Program-made: the position numbers and the translations under genes
Assembly: GCF_003369925.1 (NCBI RefSeq)
Contig: NZ_LARY01000002.1
Location: 310,001-374,000 of the forward strand
DNA from: Listeria kieliensis
GTDB taxonomy: Bacteria; Bacillota; Bacilli; Lactobacillales; Listeriaceae
DNA length: 64,000 nt
Direction: 5' to 3'
The notes under the pieces: model-generated
The model's input: the letters and a program-made list of their open reading frames with translations, nothing else
The model's database searches: none
What the model was told of the DNA's origin: nothing
In this document: positions 49,078-60,210 of the stretch, one piece after another
Numbering within the stretch: the stretch's first letter is position 1
Layout of the letters: each line of letters starts with the position of its first letter

Positions 49078-50109
49078 TTAGTCGCGCATTTTCGGATCAA
49101 ACGCATCGCGAAGCCCGTCTGCGATTAAGTTAAATGCTATCATGATTATACAAAGTACAACGGATGGATAAAGAACCATGTAAGGAAGTACTTGCAAAGT
49201 CTTATAACCATCATTAATCAATGTTCCGAGCGAAGCTGTCGGAGCCGGAAGACCGAGTCCGATAAAGCTTAAGAAAGCTTCGAAGAAAATGGCACTCGGA
49301 ATACTGAACATAACATTGATGATAATGACGCCAGAAACATTAGGAAGTAAATGTTTCATAAGAATCTTAGGAACAGACTCACCGAGTGTTAACGACGCAA
49401 GCACAAATTCCTGATCTTTTAGTTTTAAAACTTGTCCCCTGACGACCCGAGCCATGGTTATCCAACTGGTCATCGCAATAGCAATGATAATAGACATAAT
49501 CCCTGGATCTAATACAAGAAGCATCAAAATAACAACAACAAGGTTTGGAATTGCAGAAATAACTTCAAGTATACGTTGCATAATATTATCTGTACGACCT
49601 CCAACAAAGCCGGAGATCATTCCATAAGCAACACCGATGACAAGGTCACACAATGCTGCTACTACAGCAATAATAAGTGAAACTCGTGTTCCTGCCCAAA
49701 TACGTGCAAATTGGTCACGTCCAAGCGTGTCGCTTCCTAGCCAGTAATAAGTACCTTCTTTAACATTTTTTTGTTTATACACATCTACATCTTGCCCGCC
49801 GATATTTTGGTGTCCATTCCAAAACGGCATATTTTCAAACCCTGGAACTTTTGGCGGCAAACTCGCATACGGTGTATCTTGATAGTTAACACTACGGTTT
49901 GGTCCTAAGTTTGGAGAGAAATACTGTCCAAAAATAGCCATAATGATAATTACACCAAGCACAATCAGTGATACAAGTGCAGCTTTATTTTTTCTTACCC
50001 GAATCCATGAATCTTGTAGGAAGGTGAGACTAGGGCGCGAAATTTTATCTGCTTCTGCATCTTGAACTTGCGCTGGCTGAAACATTTCTTTTGCAATTTT
50101 TTCTGCCAT
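49078..50109 (-). CDS. oppC: Oligopeptide ABC transporter permease OppC
   Basis: The 343-residue permease has an N-terminal helix (about 40-62), an extracytoplasmic loop with WLGSDTLGRDQFARIWAG, and five further helices. The EAA-like loop is EFVLASLTLGESVPKILMKHLLPN. The start overlaps the oppB stop (TAATG). Confidence 0.95.
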   Translation of the reverse strand: MAEKIAKEMFQPAQVQDAEADKISRPSLTFLQDSWIRVRKNKAALVSLIVLGVIIIMAIFGQYFSPNLGPNRSVNYQDTPYASLPPKVPGFENMPFWNGHQNIGGQDVDVYKQKNVKEGTYYWLGSDTLGRDQFARIWAGTRVSLIIAVVAALCDLVIGVAYGMISGFVGGRTDNIMQRILEVISAIPNLVVVILMLLVLDPGIMSIIIAIAMTSWITMARVVRGQVLKLKDQEFVLASLTLGESVPKILMKHLLPNVSGVIIINVMFSIPSAIFFEAFLSFIGLGLPAPTASLGTLINDGYKTLQVLPYMVLYPSVVLCIIMIAFNLIADGLRDAFDPKMRD

Positions 50110-51038
50110 TATTTCTTACCTCCCGACACACGAATTCGAGGATCAATCAATCCGTATAAAATATCAACTACAAGAATAATAAAGATCAACATCACAGCAA
50201 ATAAAATGGTTGTTCCCATGATAACTGGATAGTCATTCGTTTGAATTGATGAAACAAATTGACTACCAATCCCTGGAATCCCATAAATATTCTCAATAAC
50301 AAGTGAACCAGTCATAAGTGATACAGAAAGTGGTCCAAGCACCGTAATCAGTGGAATTAAAGCATTTCGAATCGCATGCTTCACTGCAATTTCTGTGCGA
50401 CTGTTCCCTTTTGCTTTAGCAAGTAGAATATAATCCGAAGCAAAAACGTCAATCAGTTCAGTTCTCATAAACCTGGCTGCTGTTGCAAGTGGGAACATCG
50501 CCAGCGCAAATGCCGGTAAGATAGAATCAGCAAAAGTTCCCCAGCCAGCCACTGGAAGCCATTGTAATTTTGCTCCGATCCAATATTGCAAGACCGTCGC
50601 GAAAACGAAAGAAGGAATGGATTTCCCGAGTATCGCGATGAAGGTGCTGGTATAATCCGGCCACCTATTTTGATACATCGCGGCAATCACCCCGAGTATA
50701 ACCCCAAATAATAGTCCAAAAACCATTGCTTCTAGTGCTAGAGTCACTGATGGTCCGATAAGTGCTCCTAAAATTTCAGACACTGGACGGTTATCAAGTT
50801 GGAAAGATACTCCTAAATCCCCTTTTACAAGTCCTGTCATGTAATTAAAATACTGAACAGGAACCGGATCATTCAACCCATACTTTTCATTCATGATGTG
50901 AATCTGTTCATCAGAAAGTTTCTCCTGATTCCGGTAAGGTGTACCAGGTAAAAGCTTCATTAGGAAGAATGTAACCGAAGCAATGATGAAAAGCGTAATT
51001 AACATGTAGAAAATGCGCTTTAATGTATATTTTGCCAT
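50109..51038 (-). CDS. oppB: Oligopeptide ABC transporter permease OppB
   Basis: The 309-residue permease has six helices, the family opening YTLKRIFYMLITLFIIASVTFFLM, LPGTPY, and the EAA loop DYILLAKAKGNSRTEIAVKHAIRNA. It forms the channel with OppC. Confidence 0.95.
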   Translation of the reverse strand: MAKYTLKRIFYMLITLFIIASVTFFLMKLLPGTPYRNQEKLSDEQIHIMNEKYGLNDPVPVQYFNYMTGLVKGDLGVSFQLDNRPVSEILGALIGPSVTLALEAMVFGLLFGVILGVIAAMYQNRWPDYTSTFIAILGKSIPSFVFATVLQYWIGAKLQWLPVAGWGTFADSILPAFALAMFPLATAARFMRTELIDVFASDYILLAKAKGNSRTEIAVKHAIRNALIPLITVLGPLSVSLMTGSLVIENIYGIPGIGSQFVSSIQTNDYPVIMGTTILFAVMLIFIILVVDILYGLIDPRIRVSGGKK

Positions 51039-51180
51039 CCTTTCTCTACACCTCCCAAATTTTTCATTTTATATTGGATAAGCTAGTTTAAATCAAGCCC
51101 ACCTTAAAGGATAAGACACAATTCACTTCGCCTGTTTTTTCTAAGTAAAAACTTCTCGCCATAAGACTACAAGCATCATC

Positions 51181-51216
51181 AAAAAGGAGAGAGTATACCG
51201 AAATATACTCTCTCGT
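51181..51216 (-). terminator. Attenuating terminator between oppA and oppB
   Basis: A 10-bp stem AGAGAGTATA/TATACTCTCT with CCTTTTT on the minus strand. Such a partial terminator gives excess OppA over the membrane components. Confidence 0.75.
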
Positions 51217-51245
51217 TTCAATCAAGTATTTCTTACAGATATACT

Positions 51246-52922
51246 TTATTTAGTCAGATACGTGTGTTTGTACGTATAATCTGGACCAAATGGATTCTTT
51301 TGTAAGTTTTTGATGTAATCTTTTTGCAAGTATGCATTAGCACGGTGATAAAGTGGTTGGATCGCTACATCATCTGTAAGCAAGATGTTTTCAGCCTTCA
51401 CCATTTCATCCCAACGTTTTTGCGTTTCAGCTGCATACGTATCAGATGCATCTTTAAGAATCTTATCATAGTCTGGGTTCGAATAACTCATTCTGTTTTG
51501 TGAACCACCAGTTTTAAATAGATCTAAGAATGTCGATGGATCTTGATAGTCAGGGCCCCAGCCACTCATTGAGAAGTCATAATCTTGGTTTTGATCATTT
51601 TGTAAACGAACTTTAAATGGAACGTTTTTAAGTTTAACTGTTAAACCATCCAGATTTTTTTCAAGTTGGTTTTGGATAAACTCAGAAGATTTTTTCGCAT
51701 TTTCAGTATCGTCACTTGTGAACTCAAGTGTTACTTTATCTGTTCCAAGTTCTTTCAGACCTTGTTTCCAAGCTTTTTTAGCTTCAGCTTTGTCATATTT
51801 CAAATGTGCGCCAGATTCTTTCACGTAATCCTTATCATCTTTCGGATCAAATGTGAATTCAGGTGGCACTAAGTTATTAGCAGGTTTCGATCCGTTTTGC
51901 AACACCGTATCTACATAAGATTTTTTATCAATGGAAAGTGCAATTGCTTTACGGATATTTTTGTTTGCAAGTGGTGTTTTTTCACCTTTACGTTCTTGGT
52001 TAAATTTGATGTAGAAAGTAGATGAATCATTTACTACTACATAGTCTTTGTTGCTCTTATTTTGCGCTGCGTATTCAGCACTTAATACCGTACGATCTGT
52101 TTTACCTGTGTTATAAAGGTTAACGCCCGTACCAGCATCTTGAACTACTTGAACGTTGATTTGTTTCAATTTCACATTTTTCTTATCCCAGTACTTATCA
52201 TTTTTCATGTAAGTCCATTTTTTATTTGTTCCTGTCCAGTCTTTAAGTTGGAAAGGACCGTTGTATAGAATGTTATCACTGTTTTGAGCGTATTTTTCGC
52301 CCTTTTCAGTTACAAATTTTTCATTAAGTGGGAAGAATGTTGGGAATGCAAAAAGTGAATTGATGTACGCTGTCGGTTTCGAAAGTGTTACTTCAAGCGT
52401 TGTATCATCAACTGCTTTAACTCCTAATTCTTCAGGTTTTTTCTTACCTGCTACAATGTCGCTACCATTTTTGATAGCATCAAATAGATAAGAATATGTT
52501 GCGGCAGTGTCTGGGTTAACAGCTCGTCTCCAAGAGAACACATAGTCATTTGCTGTTACAGGGTCGCCGTTAGACCATTTCGCGTCACTGCGTAATTTGA
52601 AGGTATAGACTGTCTTGTCGTCACTAATTTTTGGCTCTTCAGCAGCACCAGAGATAGCTGGTTTGCCATCTTTGTCAAGTGCATACAGACCTTCATTTGT
52701 TTGGTTAAGTACGTTTAGCCCTACCTGATCATCTGCTTTTGAACTATCTGCTGATGGAATTAGTGCGCTCTCTGTTAAATTAAGTACTTGCTCTCCAGAA
52801 GCCTTACCAGAGTTAGAGCTCTTACTATCTGAACTTGAAGAATTTCCTCCTCCACAAGCTGCAAGACCTAAGCTCAGCGTTAGTGTAAATCCAAGTGCTA
52901 AAAATAATTTAGATTTCTTCAC
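51246..52922 (-). CDS. oppA: Oligopeptide-binding lipoprotein OppA
   Basis: The protein of about 558 residues is an SBP_bac_5 binding protein with a lipoprotein signal (LFLALGFTLTLSLG then lipobox LAAC), a Ser/Gly linker, and typical segments FKLRSDAKWSNGDPVTANDYVFSWRRAV and SMSGWGPDYQDPSTFLDLF. It captures oligopeptides for the Opp importer; in L. monocytogenes OppA matters for cold growth and intracellular survival. GTG 52920-52922 has GGGAGG seven bases upstream; the longer frame has none. Confidence 0.96.
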   Translation of the reverse strand: MKKSKLFLALGFTLTLSLGLAACGGGNSSSSDSKSSNSGKASGEQVLNLTESALIPSADSSKADDQVGLNVLNQTNEGLYALDKDGKPAISGAAEEPKISDDKTVYTFKLRSDAKWSNGDPVTANDYVFSWRRAVNPDTAATYSYLFDAIKNGSDIVAGKKKPEELGVKAVDDTTLEVTLSKPTAYINSLFAFPTFFPLNEKFVTEKGEKYAQNSDNILYNGPFQLKDWTGTNKKWTYMKNDKYWDKKNVKLKQINVQVVQDAGTGVNLYNTGKTDRTVLSAEYAAQNKSNKDYVVVNDSSTFYIKFNQERKGEKTPLANKNIRKAIALSIDKKSYVDTVLQNGSKPANNLVPPEFTFDPKDDKDYVKESGAHLKYDKAEAKKAWKQGLKELGTDKVTLEFTSDDTENAKKSSEFIQNQLEKNLDGLTVKLKNVPFKVRLQNDQNQDYDFSMSGWGPDYQDPSTFLDLFKTGGSQNRMSYSNPDYDKILKDASDTYAAETQKRWDEMVKAENILLTDDVAIQPLYHRANAYLQKDYIKNLQKNPFGPDYTYKHTYLTK

Positions 52923-52969
52923 TAAAATACCTCCCTTTTTTATTTTTCTGAAAAATTGTTTCACTTATA

Positions 52970-52999
52970 ATTATACTCTAATAATTAAAGATTTGTAAA
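52970..52999 (-). promoter_or_regulatory. oppA promoter
   Basis: TTTACA (52994-52999) and TATAAT (52970-52975) on the minus strand are 18 bp apart, giving a leader of about 40 bases. Confidence 0.6.
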
Positions 53000-53490
53000 T
53001 TATTTTAAACCAATTAAACGAAACAGGATGAAAGTTTCAATTTGTTAAAAAATTATCAAAACGAAAAAATTAGACAATTTGATCAATTTAGAAGAACAGT
53101 CCACGTCTGACTTTCCGTTAATAATTTTACATTGATTAAGTTTTCAGAAAATAAGGTTAGTTTAATCGAACAACTTTATTCCCTTTCCAACATTTGAATT
53201 TACAATCTCTATTTTTAGAGCAAAGTGAAAATCTGATTAACCCCAAATGAAAATAGGATTATCTTTATTTATATACTTTTTTTAATCGGTTGTCCATATA
53301 AAAATTTCACTTTTTTTGTTAAAAAACAAGAAAACCCTTGGTACAGAACAAAATTAGCACTATTATTTTTTTGAATTTTTTTCAAGAACACTTTTTGTTT
53401 GAACTAATTTGGCTCGTTCCATACAAATAAAAAGTCCAGTAACTATTCGTTTTTTAATCTGTTTTATGCTAAAGTTAGAACGATTCCTAT
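53000..53490. other. Long AT-rich intergenic region upstream of opp
   Basis: No supported gene, RNA or repeat is seen between the oppA promoter and the plus-strand membrane-protein gene. Several A/T tracts are present that could hold binding sites such as for CodY, but no clear site was found. Confidence 0.4.
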
Positions 53491-53505
53491 TTCGAGGTGA
53501 AGAGA

Positions 53506-53853
53506 TTGCTAAAACGTACGTTTATTTATTTACTAATTCAAGAATTAATCATTTTTGCCATTCTTTTTTGGGGGACAGGACTTGCTCTCATCCATTACAT
53601 CAACATCTCTTTTTATGTTAGTTTGATTGCTTTTCTAATCGGTTTACTCGTTTATGTTATGCGCAGTGGCTTTTTGGATCGGGTACACTATGGTTTCCGA
53701 AAAGTAGCACGGAAAATTCGTGGTGATGAAGAAAATGAATTCTCCGATATGATGCTTTCTGAGCTCGTTGGTTTACCTTATGCAGACATGATTTTAAGTA
53801 GTGTTCTTGTGTTTTTAAGCAGCATGCTATCGCTTATCCTATACTATCTTTAG
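53506..53853 (+). CDS. DUF3899-like membrane protein
   Basis: The protein of about 115 residues has two N-terminal helices (about 8-25 and 32-52), a basic cytoplasmic loop (DRVHYGFRKVARKIRGDEEN) and a C-terminal helix. It looks like the DUF3899 family; function unknown. TTG 53506 fits GAGGTG six bases upstream; the GTG at 53497 is inside that site. Confidence 0.65.
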   Translation: MLKRTFIYLLIQELIIFAILFWGTGLALIHYINISFYVSLIAFLIGLLVYVMRSGFLDRVHYGFRKVARKIRGDEENEFSDMMLSELVGLPYADMILSSVLVFLSSMLSLILYYL

Positions 53854-53854
53854 T

Positions 53855-53883
53855 TTGACAACTGATTATTAAATTGATAAACT
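53855..53883 (+). promoter_or_regulatory. trpS promoter
   Basis: TTGACA (53855-53860) and TAAACT (53878-53883) with 17-bp spacing, just past the stop of the preceding gene and just before the T-box leader. Confidence 0.75.
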
Positions 53884-53889
53884 GAAAAC

Positions 53890-54160
53890 ATTATATACGA
53901 TGCGTTAACAAGGAAGAAAAGTACATTCAGTTCCTTTTCCCAGAGAGTCTGTGGTTGGTGCAAACAGATAAATCGGCTGAATCGAATGGGCTTCCTGAGG
54001 ACTGACTGTGAACACAAAAAGTAGCCGTCAGCGGCATAAAGCCGTTATCTTTTTTAAGCGCTTTTTGCATTTGGCAAGAAGTAACAGGGTGGCACCGCGG
54101 AAAATAAATTCGTCCCTAGCTAGAACCAAAAAATTCTAGCTAGAGGCGTTTTTTTTATTT
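53890..54160 (+). promoter_or_regulatory. T-box riboswitch (tryptophan)
   Basis: The leader has the AG-box AGAGAGT (53942), the specifier region GAATCGAATGGGC with TGG (Trp) at 53987-53989, the T-box core AGGGTGGCACCGCGG (54086-54100), and a terminator with arms CTAGCTAGAA/TTCTAGCTAG and T8 (about 54113-54157). Uncharged tRNA-Trp stabilises the antiterminator and turns on trpS. Confidence 0.95.
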
Positions 54161-54165
54161 CATGA

Positions 54166-55188
<1,023 letters not shown>

Positions 55189-55198
55189 CAAAAACATG

Positions 55199-55243
55199 AA
55201 AAAGAAGCCTGCAAGATATCAAAAATCTTGCAGGCTTCTTTTA
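55199..55243. terminator. Bidirectional terminator between trpS and fabF
   Basis: A 17-bp stem AAAGAAGCCTGCAAGAT with its complement lies between convergent genes. Confidence 0.92.
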
Positions 55244-55248
55244 TAAGA

Positions 55249-56490
55249 TCAGTCTGTTATTTTTTTAAACACAAGTGTTGCGTTATGACCGCCGAAGCCG
55301 AATGAGTTCGACATTGCAATTGTCACATCTTTTTCACGGGCTTCATTTGCTACATAATCTAGATCACACTCAGGGTCTGGATGCTTCAAATGGATCGTTG
55401 GCGGCACAATACCGTCACGGATAGCAAGAACCGAGAAGATCGCTTCAATTCCGCCAGATGCTCCTAGTGTATGGCCTGTCATCGATTTTGTAGAACTAAT
55501 GAGCAAGTCATGCGCGTAATCTTTGAAAACGGTTTTTACTGCCGCTGTTTCATACTTGTCATTGTAACCTGTACTTGTCCCGTGTGCATTGATATAATCA
55601 ACTTCTTCTGGTGCTACATCAGCATCTTGAAGCGCCATTTTCATGGCACGGGCGGCACCCTCACCATTTGGGGCTGGCGCTGTAATATGATAAGCATCAC
55701 TCGTTGCCCCATAGCCGATAACTTCGGCATAAATTTTAGCTCCACGTGCTTTTGCATGTTCATATTCTTCAAGGATAACAATTCCCGCACCTTCACCGAT
55801 AATAAATCCATCCCGGTCTTTATCGAACGGGCGACATGCTGTTTCTGGATCTGGGTTAAGCGACAAAGCTTTGTTTGCGCAAAATCCTGCGAGCGACATT
55901 TTTGTGATCGGCGCTTCAGTTCCACCGCTAATCATTACATCCGCATCACCACGTTCGATAACTTTGAATGCATCTCCAATGGAATTCGTTCCTGTCGCAC
56001 AAGCCGTTACCGTTGCCGTATTGATGCCTTTTGTTCCAAAGCGAATTGAAACTTGTCCAGATGCCATATCTGGAATCATCATTGGAACGAAGAACGGGCT
56101 AACGCGGCGAAGACCGCGTGTGCTGTAAGTTTCATATTGGTTCTCAAAGGTTTCCATGCCACCAATTCCAGAACCAATCCAAACACCTACACGCTCAGCA
56201 TTTGTCTCATCTACCGTAAAGTTTGCATCTTGAAGCGCCATCTCTGCACCTGCAATTGCATAATGCGTAAAGCGATCCATTTTACGCGCTTCTTTTTTGT
56301 CAATATATTTTTCGACATCAAAGTCTTTTAGTTCAGCTGCGATTTTGACTGGAAAATCATCTGGGTTTAAACGAGTAAGTGGAGCCACACCGTTTACACC
56401 TTTCTTGGCATTATCCCATGCTGTTTCCGCGTCATTCCCAATTGGCGTAACAGCTCCAACTCCAGTAACAACGACTCTTCTTTTCTCCAT
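55249..56490 (-). CDS. fabF: 3-oxoacyl-ACP synthase II
   Basis: The 413-residue thiolase-fold condensing enzyme has catalytic cysteine in [15 protein letters not shown], histidines in [11 protein letters not shown] and [13 protein letters not shown], and GFGGHNA at the end. It elongates acyl-ACP in type II fatty-acid synthesis. It lies about 230 bp after fabH with a terminator between, so it may have its own promoter or depend on read-through. Confidence 0.97.
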   Translation of the reverse strand: MEKRRVVVTGVGAVTPIGNDAETAWDNAKKGVNGVAPLTRLNPDDFPVKIAAELKDFDVEKYIDKKEARKMDRFTHYAIAGAEMALQDANFTVDETNAERVGVWIGSGIGGMETFENQYETYSTRGLRRVSPFFVPMMIPDMASGQVSIRFGTKGINTATVTACATGTNSIGDAFKVIERGDADVMISGGTEAPITKMSLAGFCANKALSLNPDPETACRPFDKDRDGFIIGEGAGIVILEEYEHAKARGAKIYAEVIGYGATSDAYHITAPAPNGEGAARAMKMALQDADVAPEEVDYINAHGTSTGYNDKYETAAVKTVFKDYAHDLLISSTKSMTGHTLGASGGIEAIFSVLAIRDGIVPPTIHLKHPDPECDLDYVANEAREKDVTIAMSNSFGFGGHNATLVFKKITD

Positions 56491-56659
56491 TTTCTCATCT
56501 CCTTGTTTTTGAGCTCATGAAAAAACAACTTCTGTTAATCAGGAGTCATTTTTTAAAATGGTTGCCTCAATCATAGAAAAAAACAAAATAAAAGAACAAA
56601 ATAAAATTTCAATTTCTATTGAAGCGACCATAAAGCCGCTATTATTATATCACAAAAAA

Positions 56660-56714
56660 AGAAAGGATGCGCCTACTTCGACATAAATTCGTAATCCATC
56701 TGCGCACCCTTATT
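56660..56714 (-). terminator. Terminator-like hairpin between fabH and fabF
   Basis: AAGGaTGCGC and GCGCAcCCTT arms with a long loop, followed by T on the minus strand. Confidence 0.55.
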
Positions 56715-56719
56715 TTCAA

Positions 56720-57661
56720 TTATTTACCCCAACGAAGCACAAGTGCACCCCAAGTTAAACCGCCGCCAAAACCAACTAGTAACAAATTGTCACCGTCTTT
56801 TACGCGTCCTTCTTGAACGGCATCAACAAGTGCAAGTGCAATCGAAGAAGCCGATGTATTGCCATATTTTTGAACTGTCTTGATCATTTTTTCTTCTGGC
56901 AAGTCAAGCCGTTCTCGTGAAGCTTCCATAATCCGAATGTTTGCTTGGTGCGGAATTAACAAGTCTAGATCTTCTTTTTGAAGCCCCGCTTTTTCAAGAA
57001 CTTCAAGGGAAGCATCGCCCATTTTTCGAACAGCAAATCGGAACACCTCACGTCCGTTCATGTAAAGTTTGTCATTTTCTTCTTTCAAGTTAAGGTACTT
57101 ACCACCAGAACCATCTGATCCAAGCACAAAGGAAAGCAGTCCCTTGTCTTCTGAAACAGGGCCCATTACAACAGCCCCTGCTCCGTCTCCAAACAAGACA
57201 GCTGTGCTTCTGTCATCCCAGTCTGTAATTTTTGAAAGCTTATCAGCCCCAACTACTACGACATGCTTGTAAGCGCCTGTTTGAATGAACTGTGCGCCTG
57301 TTACAATCCCGTAAGTAAAACCAGAACAAGCAGCTTCAAGATCCATCGCAGCTGCGTGTCTCGCACCTAAGCGATCTTGAATGATATTCCCAACAGACGG
57401 GAAGTTAGCTTCCTGTGTAACTGTTGCGACAATAATTAAATCAATATCTTCTGGAGTTAAGCCCGCATTTTCAATTGCATTCTTAGCTGCTTCATATGCC
57501 ATATCATGTGTATATTCATCATCACGCGCAATGCGTCTTTCTTCAATTCCAGTTCTTGTTTTAATCCATTCATCTGATGTATCCATCATTTTTTCTAAAT
57601 CAAAATTTGTTAAAATTCTTTCAGGTGTGTATTTCCCTACTCCTAGAATTCCTGCATTCAT
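56720..57661 (-). CDS. fabH: 3-oxoacyl-ACP synthase III
   Basis: The 313-residue enzyme has catalytic cysteine in [12 protein letters not shown], histidine in IPHQANIRI and asparagine in YGNTSASS. It starts fatty-acid synthesis with acyl-CoA primers; branched-chain primers give Listeria its anteiso lipids. ATG 57659-57661 has GGAGGA six bases upstream; the longer frame to 57784 lies over the promoter and FapR site. Confidence 0.97.
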   Translation of the reverse strand: MNAGILGVGKYTPERILTNFDLEKMMDTSDEWIKTRTGIEERRIARDDEYTHDMAYEAAKNAIENAGLTPEDIDLIIVATVTQEANFPSVGNIIQDRLGARHAAAMDLEAACSGFTYGIVTGAQFIQTGAYKHVVVVGADKLSKITDWDDRSTAVLFGDGAGAVVMGPVSEDKGLLSFVLGSDGSGGKYLNLKEENDKLYMNGREVFRFAVRKMGDASLEVLEKAGLQKEDLDLLIPHQANIRIMEASRERLDLPEEKMIKTVQKYGNTSASSIALALVDAVQEGRVKDGDNLLLVGFGGGLTWGALVLRWGK

Positions 57662-57701
57662 TACGATTCCTCCATATTTGAACGAATTTAAAAAGCTGTT
57701 T

Positions 57702-57746
57702 TTATGACCTGGTACTAATTTTAACAGAACGCTGTTTTTTTGGCAA
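57702..57746 (-). promoter_or_regulatory. fabH promoter with FapR-type operator
   Basis: TTGCCA (57741-57746) and TAAAAT (57718-57723) on the minus strand are 17 bp apart. TTATGACCTGGTACTAA (57702-57718) matches the 17-bp FapR palindrome TTAGTACC-N-GGTACTAA-type with a perfect right half. FapR represses fatty-acid genes unless malonyl-CoA is present. Confidence 0.75.
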
Positions 57747-57767
57747 CCATTCTTTCTTCTAGCATCA

Positions 57768-57817
57768 AAAAACCCTTTAGTCACTCACTTTACATAAAAG
57801 TGTAACTCTAAAGGGCT
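57768..57817 (-). terminator. Terminator of the glucosaminidase gene
   Basis: AGCCCTTTAG and CTAAAGGGTT arms with an inner ACACTTT/AAAGTG pairing, and T6 on the minus strand. Confidence 0.75.
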
Positions 57818-57824
57818 AATAAGT

Positions 57825-58928
57825 TTATTTCTTTTTATTTGGATTGTTATCTGAGAATCCTGGTGCCTTCGACCAGCCGATGACTTGACCGTCTTTATCT
57901 TTGAAACGATACCAGTATTCGTTTTTCACATCTGCTCTGCGGTCAATCTCTAACTTTTGACCTTTATATGTCTTCATTTCGCCAGCCACACGTTTTTGGT
58001 CTTCTACTGGATAGCGATAAATTTTTTGATCGGAATCAATAATATATTTCTTCAATTCAAAATCAGTTTCATTTTTAGTTGTGTAGAAAACATTCATCGC
58101 GTTTTCTTCTAGCCAACCGATTCGTTTATCTTGTTCGTCGTAAATTTCAAACCAGTGGCTGCCATTTTGCATTTCTGCTTTTTTACCTACGCGCAGCTGT
58201 TTTCCTTTTAAAGATTCCGCAGGAACTGTTTTTTCGGCGTCTTCCATCCCGCTCGGCAAGTTCCAAACTGCATAATCTTTCGGCTCTTCGACTGCACCAT
58301 ACGCTAGCATACTTTCTTCTTTTTTCATGTGATCGTAAATATCGTCATAAGCAGTTAAACCAAACATTTCAACAGTTTGTATCAAAACTTCTGCATAATT
58401 CGGATCTGTTGCGTAACCAGCTTCTTCAATTGCTAGTGCTGCTTTTTTATAATCTGTCTCCCCTAAAACCGCTTGATATAAAGACGGGTTTCCGCTTGTC
58501 CCATTTACAAATAGTAGCGTGTGATCTTCAAGAGAAGCTTCTCGGTCTGGATAAGCCCGAAATGCTGCATCAATTTGTTTTACTTCGTCACCGCTATATT
58601 CTTTGGTTGACATTGTGACAGAAGATCCATTATAAGAACCTTTGATGCCAAATAAGTTGTTCGCTTCAGTGGACAAGCCGCTGTTTCCCCAGTTTGATTC
58701 AACAATTGCTTGGGCAAGCGAAACGCTGCTTAATACTTGATATTTCTTTTGTAATTCCTGCGCTTTTGGCGCGATATCTTGAATAAATTGTTGTTGGTTT
58801 AAAGTCATTTTCTGCAGAGATGCTTGAACGGCTATTTCATCCGTTGCCTCCGCTTGTGTTGCTGCAAGTGGTGCGCTTATTCCTACTGCTGTAATAAAAG
58901 CCGCAAGCGCTAATTTCCATTTTTTCAT
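57825..58928 (-). CDS. Secreted N-acetylglucosaminidase (autolysin)
   Basis: The 367-residue protein has a signal peptide (cut near TQAEA), a GH73 glucosaminidase domain (about 45-205) with catalytic glutamate in AQAIVESNWGNSGLS and NLFGIKG, and two GW/SH3-like modules (about 220-290 and 295-360, with VIGWSKAPGF). GW modules bind lipoteichoic acid. It is the counterpart of the Lmo2203-type autolysin next to fabH. Confidence 0.92.
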   Translation of the reverse strand: MKKWKLALAAFITAVGISAPLAATQAEATDEIAVQASLQKMTLNQQQFIQDIAPKAQELQKKYQVLSSVSLAQAIVESNWGNSGLSTEANNLFGIKGSYNGSSVTMSTKEYSGDEVKQIDAAFRAYPDREASLEDHTLLFVNGTSGNPSLYQAVLGETDYKKAALAIEEAGYATDPNYAEVLIQTVEMFGLTAYDDIYDHMKKEESMLAYGAVEEPKDYAVWNLPSGMEDAEKTVPAESLKGKQLRVGKKAEMQNGSHWFEIYDEQDKRIGWLEENAMNVFYTTKNETDFELKKYIIDSDQKIYRYPVEDQKRVAGEMKTYKGQKLEIDRRADVKNEYWYRFKDKDGQVIGWSKAPGFSDNNPNKKK

Positions 58929-59186
58929 TCTACTTCGAGCACATCCTGTTCTTCGAGTGTTTATTTTCTTTATTGACTAACAAGTCTTGTTACATTGTAC
59001 CAAATCTTTATGTTAGTTTAGTGTGTTTCTAATAACAGTTTGATGTCAAAACAAATACAAACCAAAGGTAAATAGCTTGTTTCTTCCTAGCCTCCAAGGA
59101 TATTACCAACTATCTCACAAGTTGTCAAGCTCCCTTGCTTTGTGCTAGAATGAAACTGTTGAATGATGTGAAATGAGGTGTTTCGA

Positions 59187-59375
59187 ATGCGCTATATCGT
59201 TACAGTAATTTGGGTCTTTTTCCTATCAATGATGGCTGAATTCGTTCTTTCATCAATGCTTTCTGTACCGTTTAGTTTAACAACTGGTTTAATTTTAACA
59301 GTTGGAATTTCTGTGTTCGTTTTGATTATTCCTGCCCTCATGCCTAAGGACAGTGAAATTTACGACATCAAATAA
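59187..59375 (+). CDS. DUF2929 family small membrane protein
   Basis: The 62-residue protein has two membrane helices (RYIVTVIWVFFLSMMAEFVLSSM and LILTVGISVFVLIIPALM) and belongs to the YjzD-like DUF2929 family found near fabH in Bacillales. Function unknown. ATG 59187 has GAGGTG six bases upstream; the GTG at 59178 is part of that site. Confidence 0.8.
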   Translation: MRYIVTVIWVFFLSMMAEFVLSSMLSVPFSLTTGLILTVGISVFVLIIPALMPKDSEIYDIK

Positions 59376-59411
59376 AAAAAGCACTCCGCAAAAACGGAGC
59401 GCTTTTTTTAT
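59372..59411. terminator. Bidirectional terminator
   Basis: AAAAAAGCaCTCCG pairs with CGGAGcGCTTTTTT between convergent genes. Confidence 0.9.
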
Positions 59412-60097
59412 TTGTCTAGATAATATTTATTCGTTGGTTTTAAATCTTCATCTAATTCATAAACAAGTGGAACGCCTGTTGGGATTTCAAGTTCCATGAT
59501 AGCATCGTCACTGATACCTTCTAAGAACTTCACGAGTGCCCGCAAACTATTCCCATGCGCTGCAATGATAACGCGCTTACCTGACTTAATTTCCGGTGCG
59601 ATCGTGTCCATCCAGTAAGGAATCACCCGTTCAAGTGTCACTTTTAGATTTTCACCCGAAGGAATCGCATGTGTATCTAGCAACTGATAACGACGATCAT
59701 TTTTAGCTTGGCGTTCGTCATTTTCATCTAGTAATGGAGGAAGCGTATCATAGCTCCGGCGCCAAAGTTGCACTTGATCGGCACCATATTTCTCTGCCGT
59801 TTCTTTTTTATTCAAGCCTTGTAGCGCACCATAATGCCGTTCATTAAGCCGCCAAGACTTATGTACAGGCACCCAGAGTTGGCCTGATTCTTCAAGCGCA
59901 TAATCCAGCGTTTTAATAGCACGCGTCAAAACGGAAGTGAAAGCAACGTCAAATTCAAGCCCAGCTTCTTTAATCCGTTTTCCCGCAGTTTTAGCTTCTT
60001 CTACACCTTGTTCCGACAAATCAACATCATGCCAGCCGGTGAACAAGTTCAGTTTATTCCATTCACTTTGTCCGTGGCGAATTAAAACCAGTTTCAT
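59408..60097 (-). CDS. gpmA: 2,3-bisphosphoglycerate-dependent phosphoglycerate mutase
   Basis: The 229-residue enzyme has the phosphohistidine motif [24 protein letters not shown] and the second histidine in [12 protein letters not shown]. It interconverts 3- and 2-phosphoglycerate in glycolysis. It lies between the DUF2929 and clpB genes. Confidence 0.97.
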   Translation of the reverse strand: MKLVLIRHGQSEWNKLNLFTGWHDVDLSEQGVEEAKTAGKRIKEAGLEFDVAFTSVLTRAIKTLDYALEESGQLWVPVHKSWRLNERHYGALQGLNKKETAEKYGADQVQLWRRSYDTLPPLLDENDERQAKNDRRYQLLDTHAIPSGENLKVTLERVIPYWMDTIAPEIKSGKRVIIAAHGNSLRALVKFLEGISDDAIMELEIPTGVPLVYELDEDLKPTNKYYLDK

Positions 60098-60163
60098 TTT
60101 TCCTCATCCTTTCGAACTTAACCTTTTCTTCCATAAAATTCCCTCGTTTCCAAATTTCAAACA

Positions 60164-60199
60164 TACAAAGAGCCCCTTGCAAGAAGCAAGAGACCCTGC
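60164..60199 (-). terminator. Terminator of clpB
   Basis: GTCTCTTGC pairs with GCAAGGGGC around TTCTT, with a short T run on the minus strand. Confidence 0.65.
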
Positions 60200-60210
60200 T
60201 TTCACATCAT

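Noticed and set aside
55471-56049. 192-codon open frame on the plus strand
   Set aside because: It lies wholly within fabF on the opposite strand, is Cys/Ile/Thr-rich without domains, and has no start signal.
57662-57784. 41-residue N-terminal extension of FabH
   Set aside because: It covers the promoter and FapR site; the ATG at 57661 after GGAGGA gives the family start [14 protein letters not shown].
58079-58618. 179-codon open frame on the plus strand
   Set aside because: It is antisense to the autolysin gene with Leu/Arg/His-rich composition typical of a shadow frame.
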